The notes under the pieces are model-generated. The model had not been told where the DNA came from, did not search any database, and saw only the letters and a list, made by a program, of their open reading frames with translations. A program made the position numbers and the translations under genes. Below, piece after piece: positions 52,195 to 62,775 of a DNA stretch of 64,000 nucleotides (the first letter of the stretch is position 1; every line of letters starts with the position of its first letter). This stretch comes from Triatoma infestans (lineage: Eukaryota; Arthropoda; Insecta; Hemiptera; Reduviidae): assembly GCA_011037195.1 (NCBI GenBank), contig JAAEAF010004971.1:1-64000 (forward strand). The letters run 5' to 3'.

Positions 52195-52245
52195 AAAAAT
52201 CTGGTGTGAAACACTCACACGACTTTCTCCTACTGCATAAGCAAA
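52195..52245 (-). repeat. Family A hairpin-end fragment
   Basis: AAATCTGGTGTGAAACACTC and ACACGACTTTCTCCTACTG only; then other sequence. Confidence 0.65.
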
Positions 52246-52329
52246 TCAGCGACAGCATAAAATGACATTTTTTTTTTTTTCTTCTTTTTTGAAATTTACA
52301 ACTATAACAATAGTTATAACAAGTAAATG

Positions 52330-53605
52330 TGATGATAGTTGATGCAGTAATAGGATGTTTAGATTGGAGAAGCCACCCGTGGTGGCACTCCGTTATCATG
52401 GGACTTATTTCACAGTGTCATGACAATAGTAGATCGCGGGGCCATCTCCTCTTCAATCTCCTTAGGGGATTGCCTGGTATTGTAGGACAAGAGAGCCGTT
52501 CTATAAGAGAATTGGAATGAGCTGCTGTAGAGGAATGAAATTTGAGGAAACGAGATTTTGCTAAGTCGTGGACAAAAGGAATGTTCAGATCATTGTGAAT
52601 AGTGAGGTTAGATATAAAAAAAAAATGGAGCATTAAGGAGTTTGCGAAGAATTATTGACTGCAAGGATTGGATGCGTTGGGAATTGGAATGTTTAGTCGA
52701 TCCCCATACTTCAATACCGTATGACCAAATTGGTCTTAGTAACAGCAGATATAAAAGTCTTTTGTTATTTAAGTTTAGTTTTAATCGTCTGTCGATGAGC
52801 CTTGCGAGGAGTTTATAGCGTCGGTTAGCTTCTTGTCTCTTCAGTCTGGTTTGTGGATTCCATGTTAATCGTCTGTCCAGACATAGTCCAAGGTAACGTA
52901 CAATGTTAGCTGATTGAATAGGGATTTGGTTAATGAATGCAGGTGGTAGGATTTTTCGTCGAAGCGTAAATACTTTGTACTTTGATTTGGATGGATTAAT
53001 TTTGATTCGCCATTTAACTAACCAGGTCTGGAGTTGGTCTAAGTGCGTCTGGAGAGCCCTGACAGCAATAACAGGATCGATATGAGGAGACAGTATTACG
53101 GTATCGTCCGCAAAGGTAGATATGATGGTATTTGGATGCTGTGGAATGTCTGCTGTGTACAAGGTGTACAGGAGAGGTCCGAGGATACTGCCTTGGGGAA
53201 CGCCAGCTCTACTCAACTGAATAGAGGATTCTCCTGTTCCACAGCTTACCCTGAAATATCTGTCTTGCAGATATGATTTTAGGATAAGGTAGTAAGTATG
53301 AGGAAGGATATCCCTCAGCTTACACAGCAGGCCCTCGGGCCATACTCTGTCAAACGCCTGAGCGACATCTAGGAAAATACTCGGGCAATACTGCTTCCGT
53401 TCGAGGGAGGTGGCGATAGCGTCCACAACTCTAAGAACCTGATGGATTGCAGAATGATGTCTCCGAAATCCAAACTGATGATCCGGAATTATATTTTGTT
53501 GTACGACTAGAGGATACAGTTTATTAAGGAGAAGCTTTTCGAGGAGTTTGGAAAGGATTGGAAGCAAGCTGATCGGTCTATATGAAGTAATATTGGGGGT
53601 TTCTT
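52330..53605 (-). mobile_element. Jockey-type LINE, 5'-truncated
   Basis: Minus-oriented copy starting inside RT near 53605 and ending with an untranslated tail near 52330 (CACGGGTGGCTTCTCCAATC on the minus strand, matching GGATGGCTTCTCCACTC at 23790). Poly-A is not evident and no TSD was found. Confidence 0.75.
52418..53605 (-). pseudogene. Jockey reverse transcriptase, near-complete palm and thumb
   Basis: The 319-codon frame 53567-52608 is the longest in the window. Just upstream, ETPNITSYRPISLLPILSK shows block 1 (RPISLL). Then HQFGFRRHHSAIHQVLRV, FLDVAQAFDRVWPEGLL (first catalytic Asp), AGVPQGSILGPLLYTLYTAD, IISTFADDTVILS (FADD catalytic pair, about 53100), KINPSKSKYKVFTL, VRYLGLCLDRRLTW and RPIWSYGIEVWG. 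All RT catalytic residues are intact. A frameshift in an A-run near 52620 moves the end into the frame 52633-52418 (NLTIHNDLNIPFVHDLAKS, LRRLKRRWPRDLLLS). Endonuclease and ORF1 are absent, so it cannot move by itself. Confidence 0.93.
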
Positions 53606-53814
53606 TAACATCAAATTTTACTCATTTGTGCTAACATTTAATATAGAAGTAGTAGGGGACAAGTAGCCTTCCCAGCAGGTAGAAGAAGTGAGATTACATT
53701 ATAGTAAATCCAAATAACGTTTGAAATTTAATGTCACACACAAATTATGGAATTCCATAAAATCAGATCCTTTGGTAAAATGTATTAAACTAAAATTGAT
53801 ACATCTGCTATTTT
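53606..53814. other. Short spacer, nothing recognised
   Basis: AT-rich; text near 53680-53720 (AGAAGTGAGATTACATTATA) resembles 14075 and 26770, a minor repeat of unknown kind. Confidence 0.4.
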
Positions 53815-53945
53815 ATCCGTCGTAGCCATGCATTTTCATTTTCTTCCTGACCGGTTTCAGATTTTCATCCATGGTCAGAGCAAATTCACCAAGTTCGTGT
53901 AGAGAGTTCACTTTAACGTAATGTTTCTGTTACGCTCACACTTGT
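53815..53945 (-). mobile_element. HB family single arm, degenerate hammerhead
   Basis: TTTTATCCGTCGTAGCCATG, TCCTGACCGGTTTCAG, TTTTCATCCATGGTCAGAGC and CACCAAGTTCGTGTAGAGAG follow the HB-1 left arm at 34750-34850. On the minus strand the core reads CUGACCA for CUGANGA, so the ribozyme is dead. Confidence 0.55.
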
Positions 53946-54304
53946 TGTTGAATATATGTGTGGAGGTTTATAAAGTTATGTTACTATGTGTGTATATGTT
54001 TAATGACAAAATGATTATTATAAATTATGATTAGACATTAGAAAAATAGTATATAATAAATAGCATGATTTGAAGGAAATTTTATAACTAAATTTTCCTA
54101 TTAAAAAATATCTTAACAAATGCCACCACATCTCTCTCAACATATTCTTAATGTAATTTAAACATAAATTAATATCATTTTAAAAATAAGCATGATAAAT
54201 AAAAACGAATACATTTTATTTCCTCAATTATTTATTTTTTTAATAATCATCTCCAGTTTGAAGTTTGCTGCCAACCTTCTTACATAACAACTTACATATT
54301 TTCT

Positions 54305-54880
54305 TGTATCTAAATTTGTAAGGACTATATTAAAAAAAAAAAAAAGAAAAGAAAATCATGTTTTCAGAATTTTCTTTTTAATATAATAACTTGATATTTG
54401 GTAATATCACAAACTTTTTAAAAATACATTATCGAAAGTATGTGATAACTCTACTTCCAACGAATTATATTACGTCATATTATTAAATTATTATTAATAG
54501 TTTCATCATGATTTTAGTTTAAAACCATCAGTCAAAAAAAAATCACAATTAAAAATCTATTTAAATATTTAACACTCTCTTTTATATTCAATAAGATATT
54601 GTTTCAAATTCCTTGGCCTTCTACTATTTCTTTGTATGAATAACTGATGAAGGTACTCAATGTTCCCATAGAAAGGTTTATTGCTTTCAGTTTTGTTATA
54701 AATATTTATTAGTAAAAATGGTTTTATTTCTTTACATAATTGATAAAGTAATTTCCAACCAGAAGTTGTTTCCGTTTCCATTCCAAGGGCATTGTTCGAA
54801 TTTATTCGTCTTTTATTTTTTTCACATTTATTTATTAGTTGTACAAGCTTTTTGACAGTCCATAAACTTTGCATTGCCTT
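54305..54880 (-). repeat. Repeat R4, copy 1, with 101-codon frame (inverted partner at 60562-61070)
   Basis: Minus frame 54874-54569: KKLVQLINKCEKNKRRINSN, NALGMETETTSGWKLLYQLC, KEIKPFLLINIYNKTESNKP, FYGNIEYLHQLFIQRNSRRP and RNLKQYLIEYKREC. The partner at 60562-61070 is similar at the DNA level across the frame and about 250 bp beyond it, but has stops. The protein looks real in composition, though I recognise no family. It may be a piece of a transposon gene or a duplicated host exon. Confidence 0.5.
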
Positions 54881-55035
54881 TCTTCAAACTTCATCTATTC
54901 TTATTAGTACAGTTTAGACCTGAAATATCATCGCCCCTCCCCCCTAATAAAAATGACTTGATAAAACCTGAGCATACTTAACCAACACTATTAACAATGT
55001 TAATTACCATATAACCTCTCCCCCACACCCCACAT

Positions 55036-55052
55036 ATATAGATATATATATA

Positions 55053-55086
<34 letters not shown>
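55036..55086. repeat. (TA)n microsatellite
   Basis: TA dinucleotides with two interruptions, adjoining the HB-2 arm, as TA-rich text also does at 34870. Confidence 0.9.
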
Positions 55087-55087
<1 letters not shown>

Positions 55088-55278
55088 CAACCAACAAACC
55101 ACAAAAGTGTTAAGTCTAAGAGAAACATTACGTTGAAGTGAGAACTCTCTATACGTACTTGGTGAATTTGCTCTGACGATGGATGAAAATCTGAAACCGG
55201 TCAGGAACAAAATGAATATGCATGCTGATATAATGCATGATAAAATACCAGATGTTATCCAGCATTGCGGACCCAGCC
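55087..55278 (+). mobile_element. HB family single arm (HB-2)
   Basis: ACAACCAACAAACCACAAAA, GTGAGAACTCTCTATACG, GGTGAATTTGCTCTGACG, CTGAAACCGGTCAGGAACA, GATAAAATACCAG and GCATTGCGGACCCAGCCAC. Same order as the HB-1 right arm. Confidence 0.6.
55167..55208 (+). ncRNA. Hammerhead-like motif (HB-2)
   Basis: CUGACGA (55173-55179), extra U, stem II GGAU with loop GAAA and AUCU (one G-U), GAAA (55193-55196), palindromic stem III ACCGGU, cleavage base C (55202), then AGGAAC. Core complete. Stem I is weak: CU pairs with AG, then a G-G mismatch, then UU with AA. Confidence 0.45.
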
Positions 55279-55289
55279 ACAATTTAAAT

Positions 55290-55800
55290 TTGATATATTT
55301 AAATTTTGCGTAGTTATTTACCCAACAAGTAAAGAAAATCGCTATATGATCGTTTTTGAGAAAATTAAAAATAAAAATTAATAAACTTATTGTGTAAAAT
55401 CGCATTTCAGGTTATCTGAATTCTAACAATGCTTCTAGGTGGTACAAAAATCATGCATTATATGATCATTATTAAAGTGGTACTTTAGAGGGAAGAAGCT
55501 TAACGCTACTGTCCCCCCCAGAACCCCAAAAAAAGCGATTTTTTCTGGAATTTTTTTCAAATAAAAGTTTATAGGTAGAGATAGTATACGAAGTTTCATT
55601 TCCTGTTGACGGATTTTGTCCAAAATCTTGTTATCGGATGCGAGAGGTACTTGCTAAAAGATTGAGCTTTCCGACAGAGACACATACATTCGCTAAAATC
55701 CATGTTTTTTGGTACTCAAGATAACTCAAAAACATGTAATTTTCGGTGAAAGCTCAATTTCGAAAATTTGAACTACTTCCTCTTATTTCAGTGGAAAAGA
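55290..55800 (-). repeat. Family A-related repeat, diverged subfamily
   Basis: AAGAAAATCGCTATATGATC, GTGTAAAATCGCATTTCAGG, GGTGAAAGCTCAATTTCG and TACTTCCTCTTATTTCAG keep the order. Similar in style to the copy at 545-1173 (GTACTTTAGAGGGAAGAAGC vs GTACTTTACATGGGAAGC). Confidence 0.5.
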
Positions 55801-55989
55801 AGTAAAAAAAAAAGGCAAATTTCAATACCAAGTAATTGTATAAAATTGTTTTGTTTAATGTTTAACACATTTACAACTTTACAGTGGACTCGGTCACATC
55901 TCTCAAAAAAACGAAGGATTGCCTTGAAATTGTATATAAAGAGCTCCACATTGTTGAGGCCTAAATAAACGATCATCAAGATAATATAT

Positions 55990-56993
55990 AAAAAAAAAAT
56001 CTGGTGTAAAACACTCACACAACTTTCTCTTACTCCTGTTCTCAAAATTATAAAATTAACAAATGTTATAAGTTTGTGTATCAAATATAATGAAATTCGT
56101 CGAAAACTGAAAAAGCTGTTCAGTAAAAGCGCACTTCCGGCATACTAATTTTCTTGAAACTTGGAATTTTGGCCATCTATTTATTTATAATTATTTTTGT
56201 TTGGATGATAGAATTGTATAATCAACTATGATACCACTTTAGAAGAAGCTGTAACCCCACCCCTCCTCTAAAATGCCTTAAATGAATTTTCCCAGAGAAA
56301 TGTTTTATATAAAAGTTGTAGACCTTTGAATGTTTAGTTTATATGTGTAGTTTCAAGAAAATCGTCGCAGCCATTTTTGAGAAAATCGCGAAAAACTGAA
56401 GAAATCATTTAGTAAAGTGTTAAAACAAACGCACTTCCGGATATCAGATTTTTTTCAAACTCGGAATTTCAACAACATATTTAAGACTAATTAACATTAT
56501 TTAGATGACTGAATTGTCTAATAAACTGAAATAGCAGTTAAGATGAAAACCTAACCCCACACCTCCCCCAGAAGTGCCATTAAATGAATTTTCCCAGAGA
56601 AATGTTTCAATTAAAAGTTTTAGCTCTTTGAATATGTAGTTGATACACAAAGTTTAAAGAAAATCGTCGAAGCCATTTTTGAGAAAATCGTAAAAACATA
56701 AAATAACCAACTAGTAAAATGGTACTTTCGGTTGAGGAATTTTGACAGATAACGCACCGTCAGATCCCATGGTGGATACCTAAACGTAATATCAAGTTTC
56801 AACTTTCTACAGTTGTTCGTTTTTGAACTATGCTGTTCACATACACACACAACACACGCACACACAGACCATGTGCTAAAAACTACTTTTTTTGGACTCA
56901 GGGGACCTCAAAACGGATATTTCCGGTAAAAACTCGATATCGAAAATTTGACACGATTATAATACTTCCTCTTACTAGGAGTAGGAGGAAGTA
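55990..56993 (-). repeat. Family A repeat, complete, minus orientation
   Basis: About 1004 bp. Starts A-run, ATCTGGTGTAAAACACTCA, CACAACTTTCTCTTACTCC. Subrepeats carry GCACTTCCGG at 56131 and 56430. The other half has GATCCCATGG (56763), a CA-rich tract near 56842-56868, GACTCAGGGGACCTC, and ends CTTCCTCTTACTAGGAG with TAGGAGGAAGT. Third complete unit in the window. Confidence 0.85.
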
Positions 56994-57769
56994 AAAAACG
57001 AAAAAAAGAAAAAAGTGACCGAAAAACAATTGCTCATATGATATCTGTAGTCTTGTACGAAGAATCAATAAATCCTTGGATGGATCTACAAAACGTGTTG
57101 CCAACCTAATTTATTAACAGGCGTACCAACATACATCTACAATAGTTGATTATTGTTCACATACAGTAACACACATTACCACCTCGATAAGCTACTTAAC
57201 TCGACCGCCGGTCAAATATTTATACTGTTTAGTATGAATAATCGATCTGTTGTCAGCCTCTTATGTTCAATCGATTACCAGGGTACTTACTACCAGTACA
57301 GTAGTTTTATTTTCATTTATTTATTTATTATGTGGTGGGGTACCATTGTTGGCGGGTGTTATTAAATAAAATAAATAAAAAAGCGGGACCTTCTAAGCAC
57401 CTTATTCAATATTATTCTCTCTTTTTTTTTTTTTTTCAATTTAATATATGATAATTATTTCAAAAACAAAAAAAAAAGTAACCATATTAAAATTAGCCAA
57501 TAGCATTATTAGAACTTTATACTATTGACCCCTTTCCATGAGTGACATTGATTCCCCCTACTCCCAAAAAATGCCAATTTTCTCCTGAAAGATAGAATTT
57601 TTACTTAATGTAAATAGCTTTTTAGAGTAATTTCAAGGAAACTGTGAAAAAATGAAAACCACCATTCTGTAATGTCGAATTTTTTGTTAACTTAACGTTT
57701 TTTTGCCAAATAATTAAATTTGATATTTTAATTTTTAATACCTATTTAGTGTCCTCTAAACGATTAATT
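56994..57769. other. No gene seen
   Basis: AT-rich. T-run near 57422-57436. Text near 57540-57720 (CTCCCAAAAAATGCC, TTTCAAGGAAACTG) may be remnants of a family A relative. Confidence 0.45.
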
Positions 57770-57960
57770 ACTTTTAATGCTGTTAAAAGGAAGAATTATA
57801 GCGATCGTATCAAATTTTCAATAGCGAGTTTTCCTCAGAAATACACGTTTTGATGTTCCTTAAGTCCGAAAAAGATTTTTTTTTAAAATTGGTCGTGTGT
57901 GTTTGTGTGTACGTGGCTGTATGTTAAATAAAACATATGGATCAGACATTTTTTTTTATT
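57770..57960 (+). repeat. Family A start fragment, plus orientation
   Basis: AATGCTGTTAAAAGGAAGAA, GCGATCGTATCAAATTTTC, GCGAGTTTTCCTCAG and ATACACGTTTTGATG, then a short GT tract. Ends just before the MITE at 57975. Confidence 0.6.
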
Positions 57961-57974
57961 ACATTTTAAACATA

Positions 57975-58577
57975 GGGTAAAGCTAGGAGAGGCACATTGA
58001 CGCACATTTCAAAGTTATGCCCTGTATCAAAATATAGGAGATATATTAAAGAGGTAATTCTTATAAACCATATGCCAACTACTATTATCTACAAAAAAAT
58101 GTTATTTTTCAAAAAAAAAGACATTCTCATTTATTCCAGAAATAAAATACAAATACACTACATTTGGCCGTCTCTCCTACTATGGTAGGATAGATGCGCA
58201 CCATAGGTAGGAGACCTCTCCTTTGTGAAGATAATATGGCTTGAAAGGATCGACATGAAACCTGGTAAACACTATGTCTACCAGTCCGACTTTAACGACA
58301 GCTGGAAATCTTTCATTTCAATTGCAATTAATAATATAATAAAAAATAAAAAATTTTACTAAGCATTATGAAAATTCACGTTATGAAAACACACGCTGAT
58401 ACGTATAAATGTTCCTAGAACACAGAAGAACACACAAAATAACTGAAGAATTTTGCAATATGTTCGCTTCTGATCTCTCTACCCTTCGACTAACTTCCAT
58501 GACGCCACCTGGTGGCAAACAAGAGAAGTAAAGCTTGCATCTTCTCTCCTACCCCTTCATCTCTCCTAGCTTTACCC
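57975..58577. mobile_element. MITE, 603 bp, 17-bp perfect TIRs, TA target
   Basis: Ends GGGTAAAGCTAGGAGAG and CTCTCCTAGCTTTACCC are exact complements, flanked by TA at 57973-57974 and 58578-58579. No transposase; a 63-codon frame is not convincing. Internal text near 58165-58215 (TCTCTCCTACTATGGTAGGA) repeats the CTCTCCTA motif of the ends. TA target points to Tc1/mariner/pogo-type mobilisation (inference). Confidence 0.8.
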
Positions 58578-58585
58578 TATATTAA

Positions 58586-59860
58586 AAAAAATCTGGTGTG
58601 AAACACTCACACAACTTTCATTTACTGCAAAATGGCAAAATTTCTTCACACTTAAAAAAAAAAAAATAATTAAAAAACCAGTTCACAGCAAAGTCGTACC
58701 ACTTCCGCTCCATGATGTTCTTCAAACTGGGAATTTTGGCAACCTATATAATTCTAATTAGTATTATTTAGTTGATAGGATTTTATAGCACATTGTTGAA
58801 CTGAAATAGCACTTTAGAGGAAGCCACAACCCCACCTCTCCCCCAAAAATGCCCTTAAATTAAGTCTCCCGGAGAAATATTTTAAATAAAAGTTGTAGCT
58901 CTTTGCATTTGTAGTTGATACAATAAGTTTAAAGAAAATCGTCGGAGCCATTTTTGAGATAATTGAAAAAACGTAAATAAACCAACTAGTAAAGTGGTAC
59001 TTCCGGTTGAGGAATTTTGACAGATAACGTACTGTCAGATCCCATGGTGATACCTAAACTTGATAAGAATATCAAGTTTCAACTTTCTACGGTTTTTCAC
59101 TTTTTTAAGCTATACTGTTTACATACACACACACACAGACAGACACACACACACACACACACACACAGACCATTTGCTAAAAACCACTTTTTTGGACTCG
59201 GCAGTTGATATATCAAGTTTAATGAAAATCGTTGGAGACGTTTTAGAGAAAATAGCAGAAAATTGAAAATTTACTTTCAGTAAAGCGCATTTTCGTCATC
59301 CGATTTTCTTCAAACTCGAGATTTCGACAACATATTTACTTCTAATTAATATTATTTAGATGGTAGAATTGTGTAATAACTGAAATAACACTTTAGAGTA
59401 AACCCTAAAAGTACCCACCCTCTCCGAAAAGTATCCTGATGAATGAATGAACGAATTTTCCTGGAGAAATGTTTGAAATATAACTTATGGCTCTTTATAT
59501 GGGCAGTTGATATAACAAGTTTAAAGAAAATCGTTGGAGCCATTTTTAAGAAAAATACAAAAAATGAAAGAAACAAAAAACATTCAGCAAAATGGCACTT
59601 CCGTTGATGGATTTTATCTGGAATCTTCCTGTCTGATGCGGTGGTAATACTTATACGGAATACCAAGTTTGAGCATCCTGTAACTTTTCGTTTTTTGAGA
59701 TATTCTTTTCACACATACCACACACACAGACCATTTTCTAAAAAACCAATTTTTTTTTGGACTCAGGGGACCTTAAAACGTGTACTTCCGGTGAAAACTC
59801 AATTTCGAAAATCTGGCACGATCGCAATACTTTTTCTTATTATTAGTAAGAGAAAGTAAA
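58586..59860 (-). repeat. Family A repeat, minus orientation, long composite
   Basis: Starts ATCTGGTGTGAAACACTCAC at 58590. The first portion has GGTACTTCCGGTTGAGG (58996), GATCCCATGGTGATACC (59038), a CA-rich tract (59127-59168) and ACTTTTTTGGACTCGG (59186). Then instead of ending it returns to a subrepeat (GTTGATATATCAAGTTTAA, 59204) and runs through a second, differing first half ending AAAACTCAATTTCGAAAAT and ATTAGTAAGAGAAAGT. So it looks like two units fused by deletion. Confidence 0.75.
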
Positions 59861-59934
59861 AATATAATATAAAATTAAATTTTTAATATTTTATCAAGGG
59901 ACGGAATTAGATGACTGACAGCTCGCTGGTGTTT

Positions 59935-60385
59935 CATAAGAAGTTTCGAGTTCATGTCCAGCAAATCTGAAGTTCACCACATCTCCTTACAATCTCCCAA
60001 AAAAATCTCATAAATGCTGTAGGATAGTATGCGGAATTTATGGAATTCGTTGAAGCCATTTTCGAGAAATCATGAAGCATTTTCGAAAAAAAATCTTCAA
60101 TAGGTCGCATATCCGGTTGACGGATTTTTGGTCAAAACTTGTTGCAGAACCGATGACAATTGAATAATTAGACGGAATATCAAATTTAAGTTCCTGCAAT
60201 TGTTAGTGTATTAAATATTTTGTTCTGAACAGCAACTACATATTACGCCGGAGAGACTTTTCACTCTAGCGAAACATTTTTCCTACTAAGCGAACATTAC
60301 AATATAAGGTATTTCCGGAACGAACGTAATTTTGAAAATTTGATCCGATAGCAATACTTCATCTGTAGTAAGTTAATGAAAGTCA
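59935..60385 (-). repeat. Family A-related repeat, diverged
   Basis: GAATTCGTTGAAGCCATTTT, GGTCGCATATCCGGTTGACG, AATTAGACGGAATATCA and TTTGATCCGATAGCAATACT keep the order of the family A first half (minus). Confidence 0.5.
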
Positions 60386-60561
60386 AGAATTAAAAAATAA
60401 AAAAAAAAGATTACGATAAAAAAATGATGTAAAAAAAAAAATAAGCTGTACAGACAAACAGATGTTCAAGTTAATAACAATAATTTGTATTTTAGTTAGT
60501 ATTCATTTTTTTTTAAATATTAAAACATAAAACGTAAAAAAAAAAAAAAATTAAAAAAATA

Positions 60562-61070
60562 AAGGACTTGAATAAATTCGAACAATGTCCTTGGAATGGG
60601 AACGGAAACAACTTTTGGTTGAAAATTACTTTATCAATATGTAAAGAAATAAAACCATTTTTACCAATAAATATTTATAAAAAAAAAAAACTGAAAGCAA
60701 TAAACCTTTCTATAGGAATATTGAGTACCTTCATCAGTTATTCATACAAAGAAATAGTAGAAGGCCAAGGAATTTCAAACAATGTCTAATTGAATATAAA
60801 AGAGAGTGTTAAATATTTAAATAGATTTTTAATTGTGATTTTTTTTTGACTGATGGTTTTAAACTAAAATCATGATGAAACTATTAATAATAATTTAATA
60901 ATATGACGATATGATGTTTTCGTTTAGAAGTAGAGTTACCACATATTTTCGATAATGTATTTTTAAAAGATATGTGATATCAAATATCACAGCTATATAT
61001 TAAAAGAAAGTCTGAAAACAGGATTTCCTTAGTTTGTTTTTTGTTTTAAATATAGTCCTTACAAATTTGG
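60562..61070 (+). repeat. Repeat R4, copy 2 (decayed)
   Basis: Inverse of 54305-54880: GAATAAATTCGAACAATG, CCTTGGAATGGGAACGGAAA, TATGTAAAGAAATAAAACC, GTAGAAGGCCAAGGAATTTC and CATGATGAAACTATTAAT. Indels and stops break the reading frame kept in copy 1. Confidence 0.65.
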
Positions 61071-61089
61071 ATAGTGTTAAGAATAAATC

Positions 61090-61400
61090 AGGCAAACTTG
61101 TATCAGAGATATTTTCCGCGATAGCCTACTTCTTTTTGTGATCATCGAGCGGTTTCGGGAGTTCGCCCATCATCAGGATGCGTTTGTCAAACAGTGTGTT
61201 AACACAGATTTGCACTCTGTGTATATAAACTGAATTTGCTCTGTGCAAATCTATATTATCACACTTTTTGACAAACGCATCCTGATGATGGGCGAACGCC
61301 AGTAACCGGTCGACGAAAACAAAATAAAGAAGCAGGCTATCACGGAAATTATCTCTGATGCTTTCTAGTTCTGCGGAACCAACCACAACAACTACACAAG
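61090..61400. mobile_element. HA family fold-back, copy 4
   Basis: Left arm TCAGAGATATTTTCCGCG ... GGATGCGTTTGTC; right arm GACAAACGCATCCTGATGAT ... CACGGAAATTATCTCTGATG. Both arms about 110-120 bp with a short loop (TATATAAACTGAATTTG). Ends with GGAACCAACCACAAC like the other copies. Confidence 0.7.
61143..61180 (-). ncRNA. Hammerhead-like motif (HA-4, left arm)
   Basis: Minus: CAUC, CUGAUGA, extra U, stem II GGGC/UCCC around GAAC (three pairs and a mismatch), GAAA, ACCGCU (stem III palindrome broken by one base), C, GAUG. The sister arm (61278-61315) has GUAA for GAAA and GACG for GAUG. Confidence 0.45.
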
Positions 61401-61457
61401 CTTGCAGTAACCAAGACCAATTAGCATCCCACCGTTTCGACAAATAATTCTTTCAGC

Positions 61458-61570
61458 ATCACAAAATAATAAAACATCTGGTACGAAACACTCACACAAC
61501 TTTCTCTAATTCGTTTTAATACAGTTATATACAAGATTACAAATTCTCTTTAAATTCAAAGTTTGTGTAT
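61458..61570 (-). repeat. Family A hairpin-end fragment
   Basis: ACATCTGGTACGAAACACTC, ACACAACTTTCTCTAATTCG, then a short diverged stretch before the LINE at 61612. Confidence 0.6.
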
Positions 61571-61611
61571 TTGTCCTAACGTAAATATGTAGTTAGGAGA
61601 AAATATTTAGG

Positions 61612-61965
61612 GGGTATAAAGCTAATTGTAGGTCTGTAACAGGGCGTTGCAGGCTGAATAAGCACATTCACCAATATAACTTGCAGATAACGCGGTATGC
61701 CGATTCTACAAGGCCCCGGTACACATCCTTTGTAAGTGTGCCGGCCTAAAGAGGATAAGGTTTCTTCAACTGGGATCAAGCAATCCCGAAGCCACGAGCT
61801 TCATGATGGAGCCACTTTCAGCTTTGCTAGGCCTGGGATTAAGGGAGCGAATGCTGCGTGACGTGCTATAATTCTGGGGAATCCACAATAGACCTCTTAT
61901 TCTAGGTCGCAGTGGAATGAAGACCGCCCTCCCTTTCAGTCAATCTAATCTAATATATAGGGGGG
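61612..61965 (+). pseudogene. RNase H LINE 3' end (family of 42744-43571)
   Basis: Plus strand parallels 43215-43571: AAGCTAATTGTAGGTCTGTA, GTATGCCGATTCTACAAG, GTGCCGGCCTAAAGAGG, CTTCATGATGGAGCCACTTT, GGTCGCAGTGGAATGAAG, and the tail CAATCTAATCTAAT. Frames are broken; only the part after RNase H is present. Flanks AATATTTAGGGGG (about 61605) and AATATATAGGGGGG (about 61958) may be a decayed TSD. Confidence 0.75.
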
Positions 61966-62205
61966 TGAATGATGGGGGACAAGTGTCAACCTACCAACTG
62001 AGACAGGTAGAGAATGATTGTAAGAGACGTAGAGATGATGTAGAGAGCGCTAATCCTGAACAAACACATTTCGAATTTTAATGTCTCATATTCCTTAGAA
62101 CCACCTAAACATTTTTTTTTTTTTTTTTTTTTAGATAAATGTAACAAATAAAGTGATAGGTTTATGTCTAAGCGATTATTATTCCAAGTTTCAAAGCAAA
62201 ATCTT
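61966..62205. other. Spacer with T-run at 62112-62132, nothing recognised
   Basis: Text GGGACAAGTGTCAACCTACC resembles GGGACAAGTAGCCTTCCC at 53657; a minor dispersed repeat. Confidence 0.4.
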
Positions 62206-62452
62206 GATCAGAGATATTTTCCGTGATAGCCTGCTTCTTTTTGTGGTCATCGACCGGTTTCTCTGTAAAATTAAATCTAAATCTCAATAAATTGGCTCTG
62301 TGCAAATCTATGTTAACACACTGTTTGACAAACGCATCCTGATGATGGGCGAACGCACGAAAACGGTCGATGATCACAAAAAGAAGCAGGCTATCGCGGA
62401 AAATATCTCTGATGCTTTCCAGCTCTGCAGAATCAACCACAACAACAAAATC
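62206..62452. mobile_element. HA family fold-back, copy 5
   Basis: Left arm is cut after CATCGACCGGTTTCTCTG, so only half of its hammerhead remains. The right arm is long (AACGCATCCTGATGATGGGC to GGAAAATATCTCTGATGC) and ends with CTCTGCAGAATCAACCAC. Confidence 0.65.
62335..62372 (+). ncRNA. Hammerhead-like motif (HA-5, right arm)
   Basis: CAUC, CUGAUGA, extra U, stem II weakened (GGGC opposite GCAC), GAAA, ACGGU, C, GAUG. Core bases kept, stems II and III partly lost. Confidence 0.4.
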
Positions 62453-62454
62453 TA

Positions 62455-62775
62455 TATAGTCGTTATCGAGAAAATACCCAAAAAAAAAAAAAAAACTCAA
62501 CTGAATTCTGTAAAATCGCTAACTTCCGGTTAACCAATTTAATTCAATTGTGGAATTCTAGCAATGCTCGTAATGTACGTATATTAATAGTTTATAGATG
62601 GCAAAACCATACATTTTACTGAAGTGATACTTTAGAGGTTAGAATTTTTCAATTCTACGTTTTTGAGATATACTGTTAACAAGCACACACACACTTATAG
62701 TTCGCTAAAAAAAAATTTTTTTCCGTACTCAGGGGACTTCAAAACCTTTATTTCCGGTGGAAAATTTAGGGAAAT
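62455..62775 (-). repeat. Family A-related repeat, diverged
   Basis: GTTATCGAGAAAATACCC, AAAATCGCTAACTTCCGGTT, TACTTTAGAGGTTAG, CTCAGGGGACTTC and TATTTCCGGTGG. Resembles the copy at 545 (GTTATCGAGAAAATTC). Confidence 0.55.

Noticed and set aside
53843..53885. Hammerhead in the HB arm at 53.8 kb
   Set aside because: CUGACCA lacks the invariant G of CUGANGA; kept as a dead arm.
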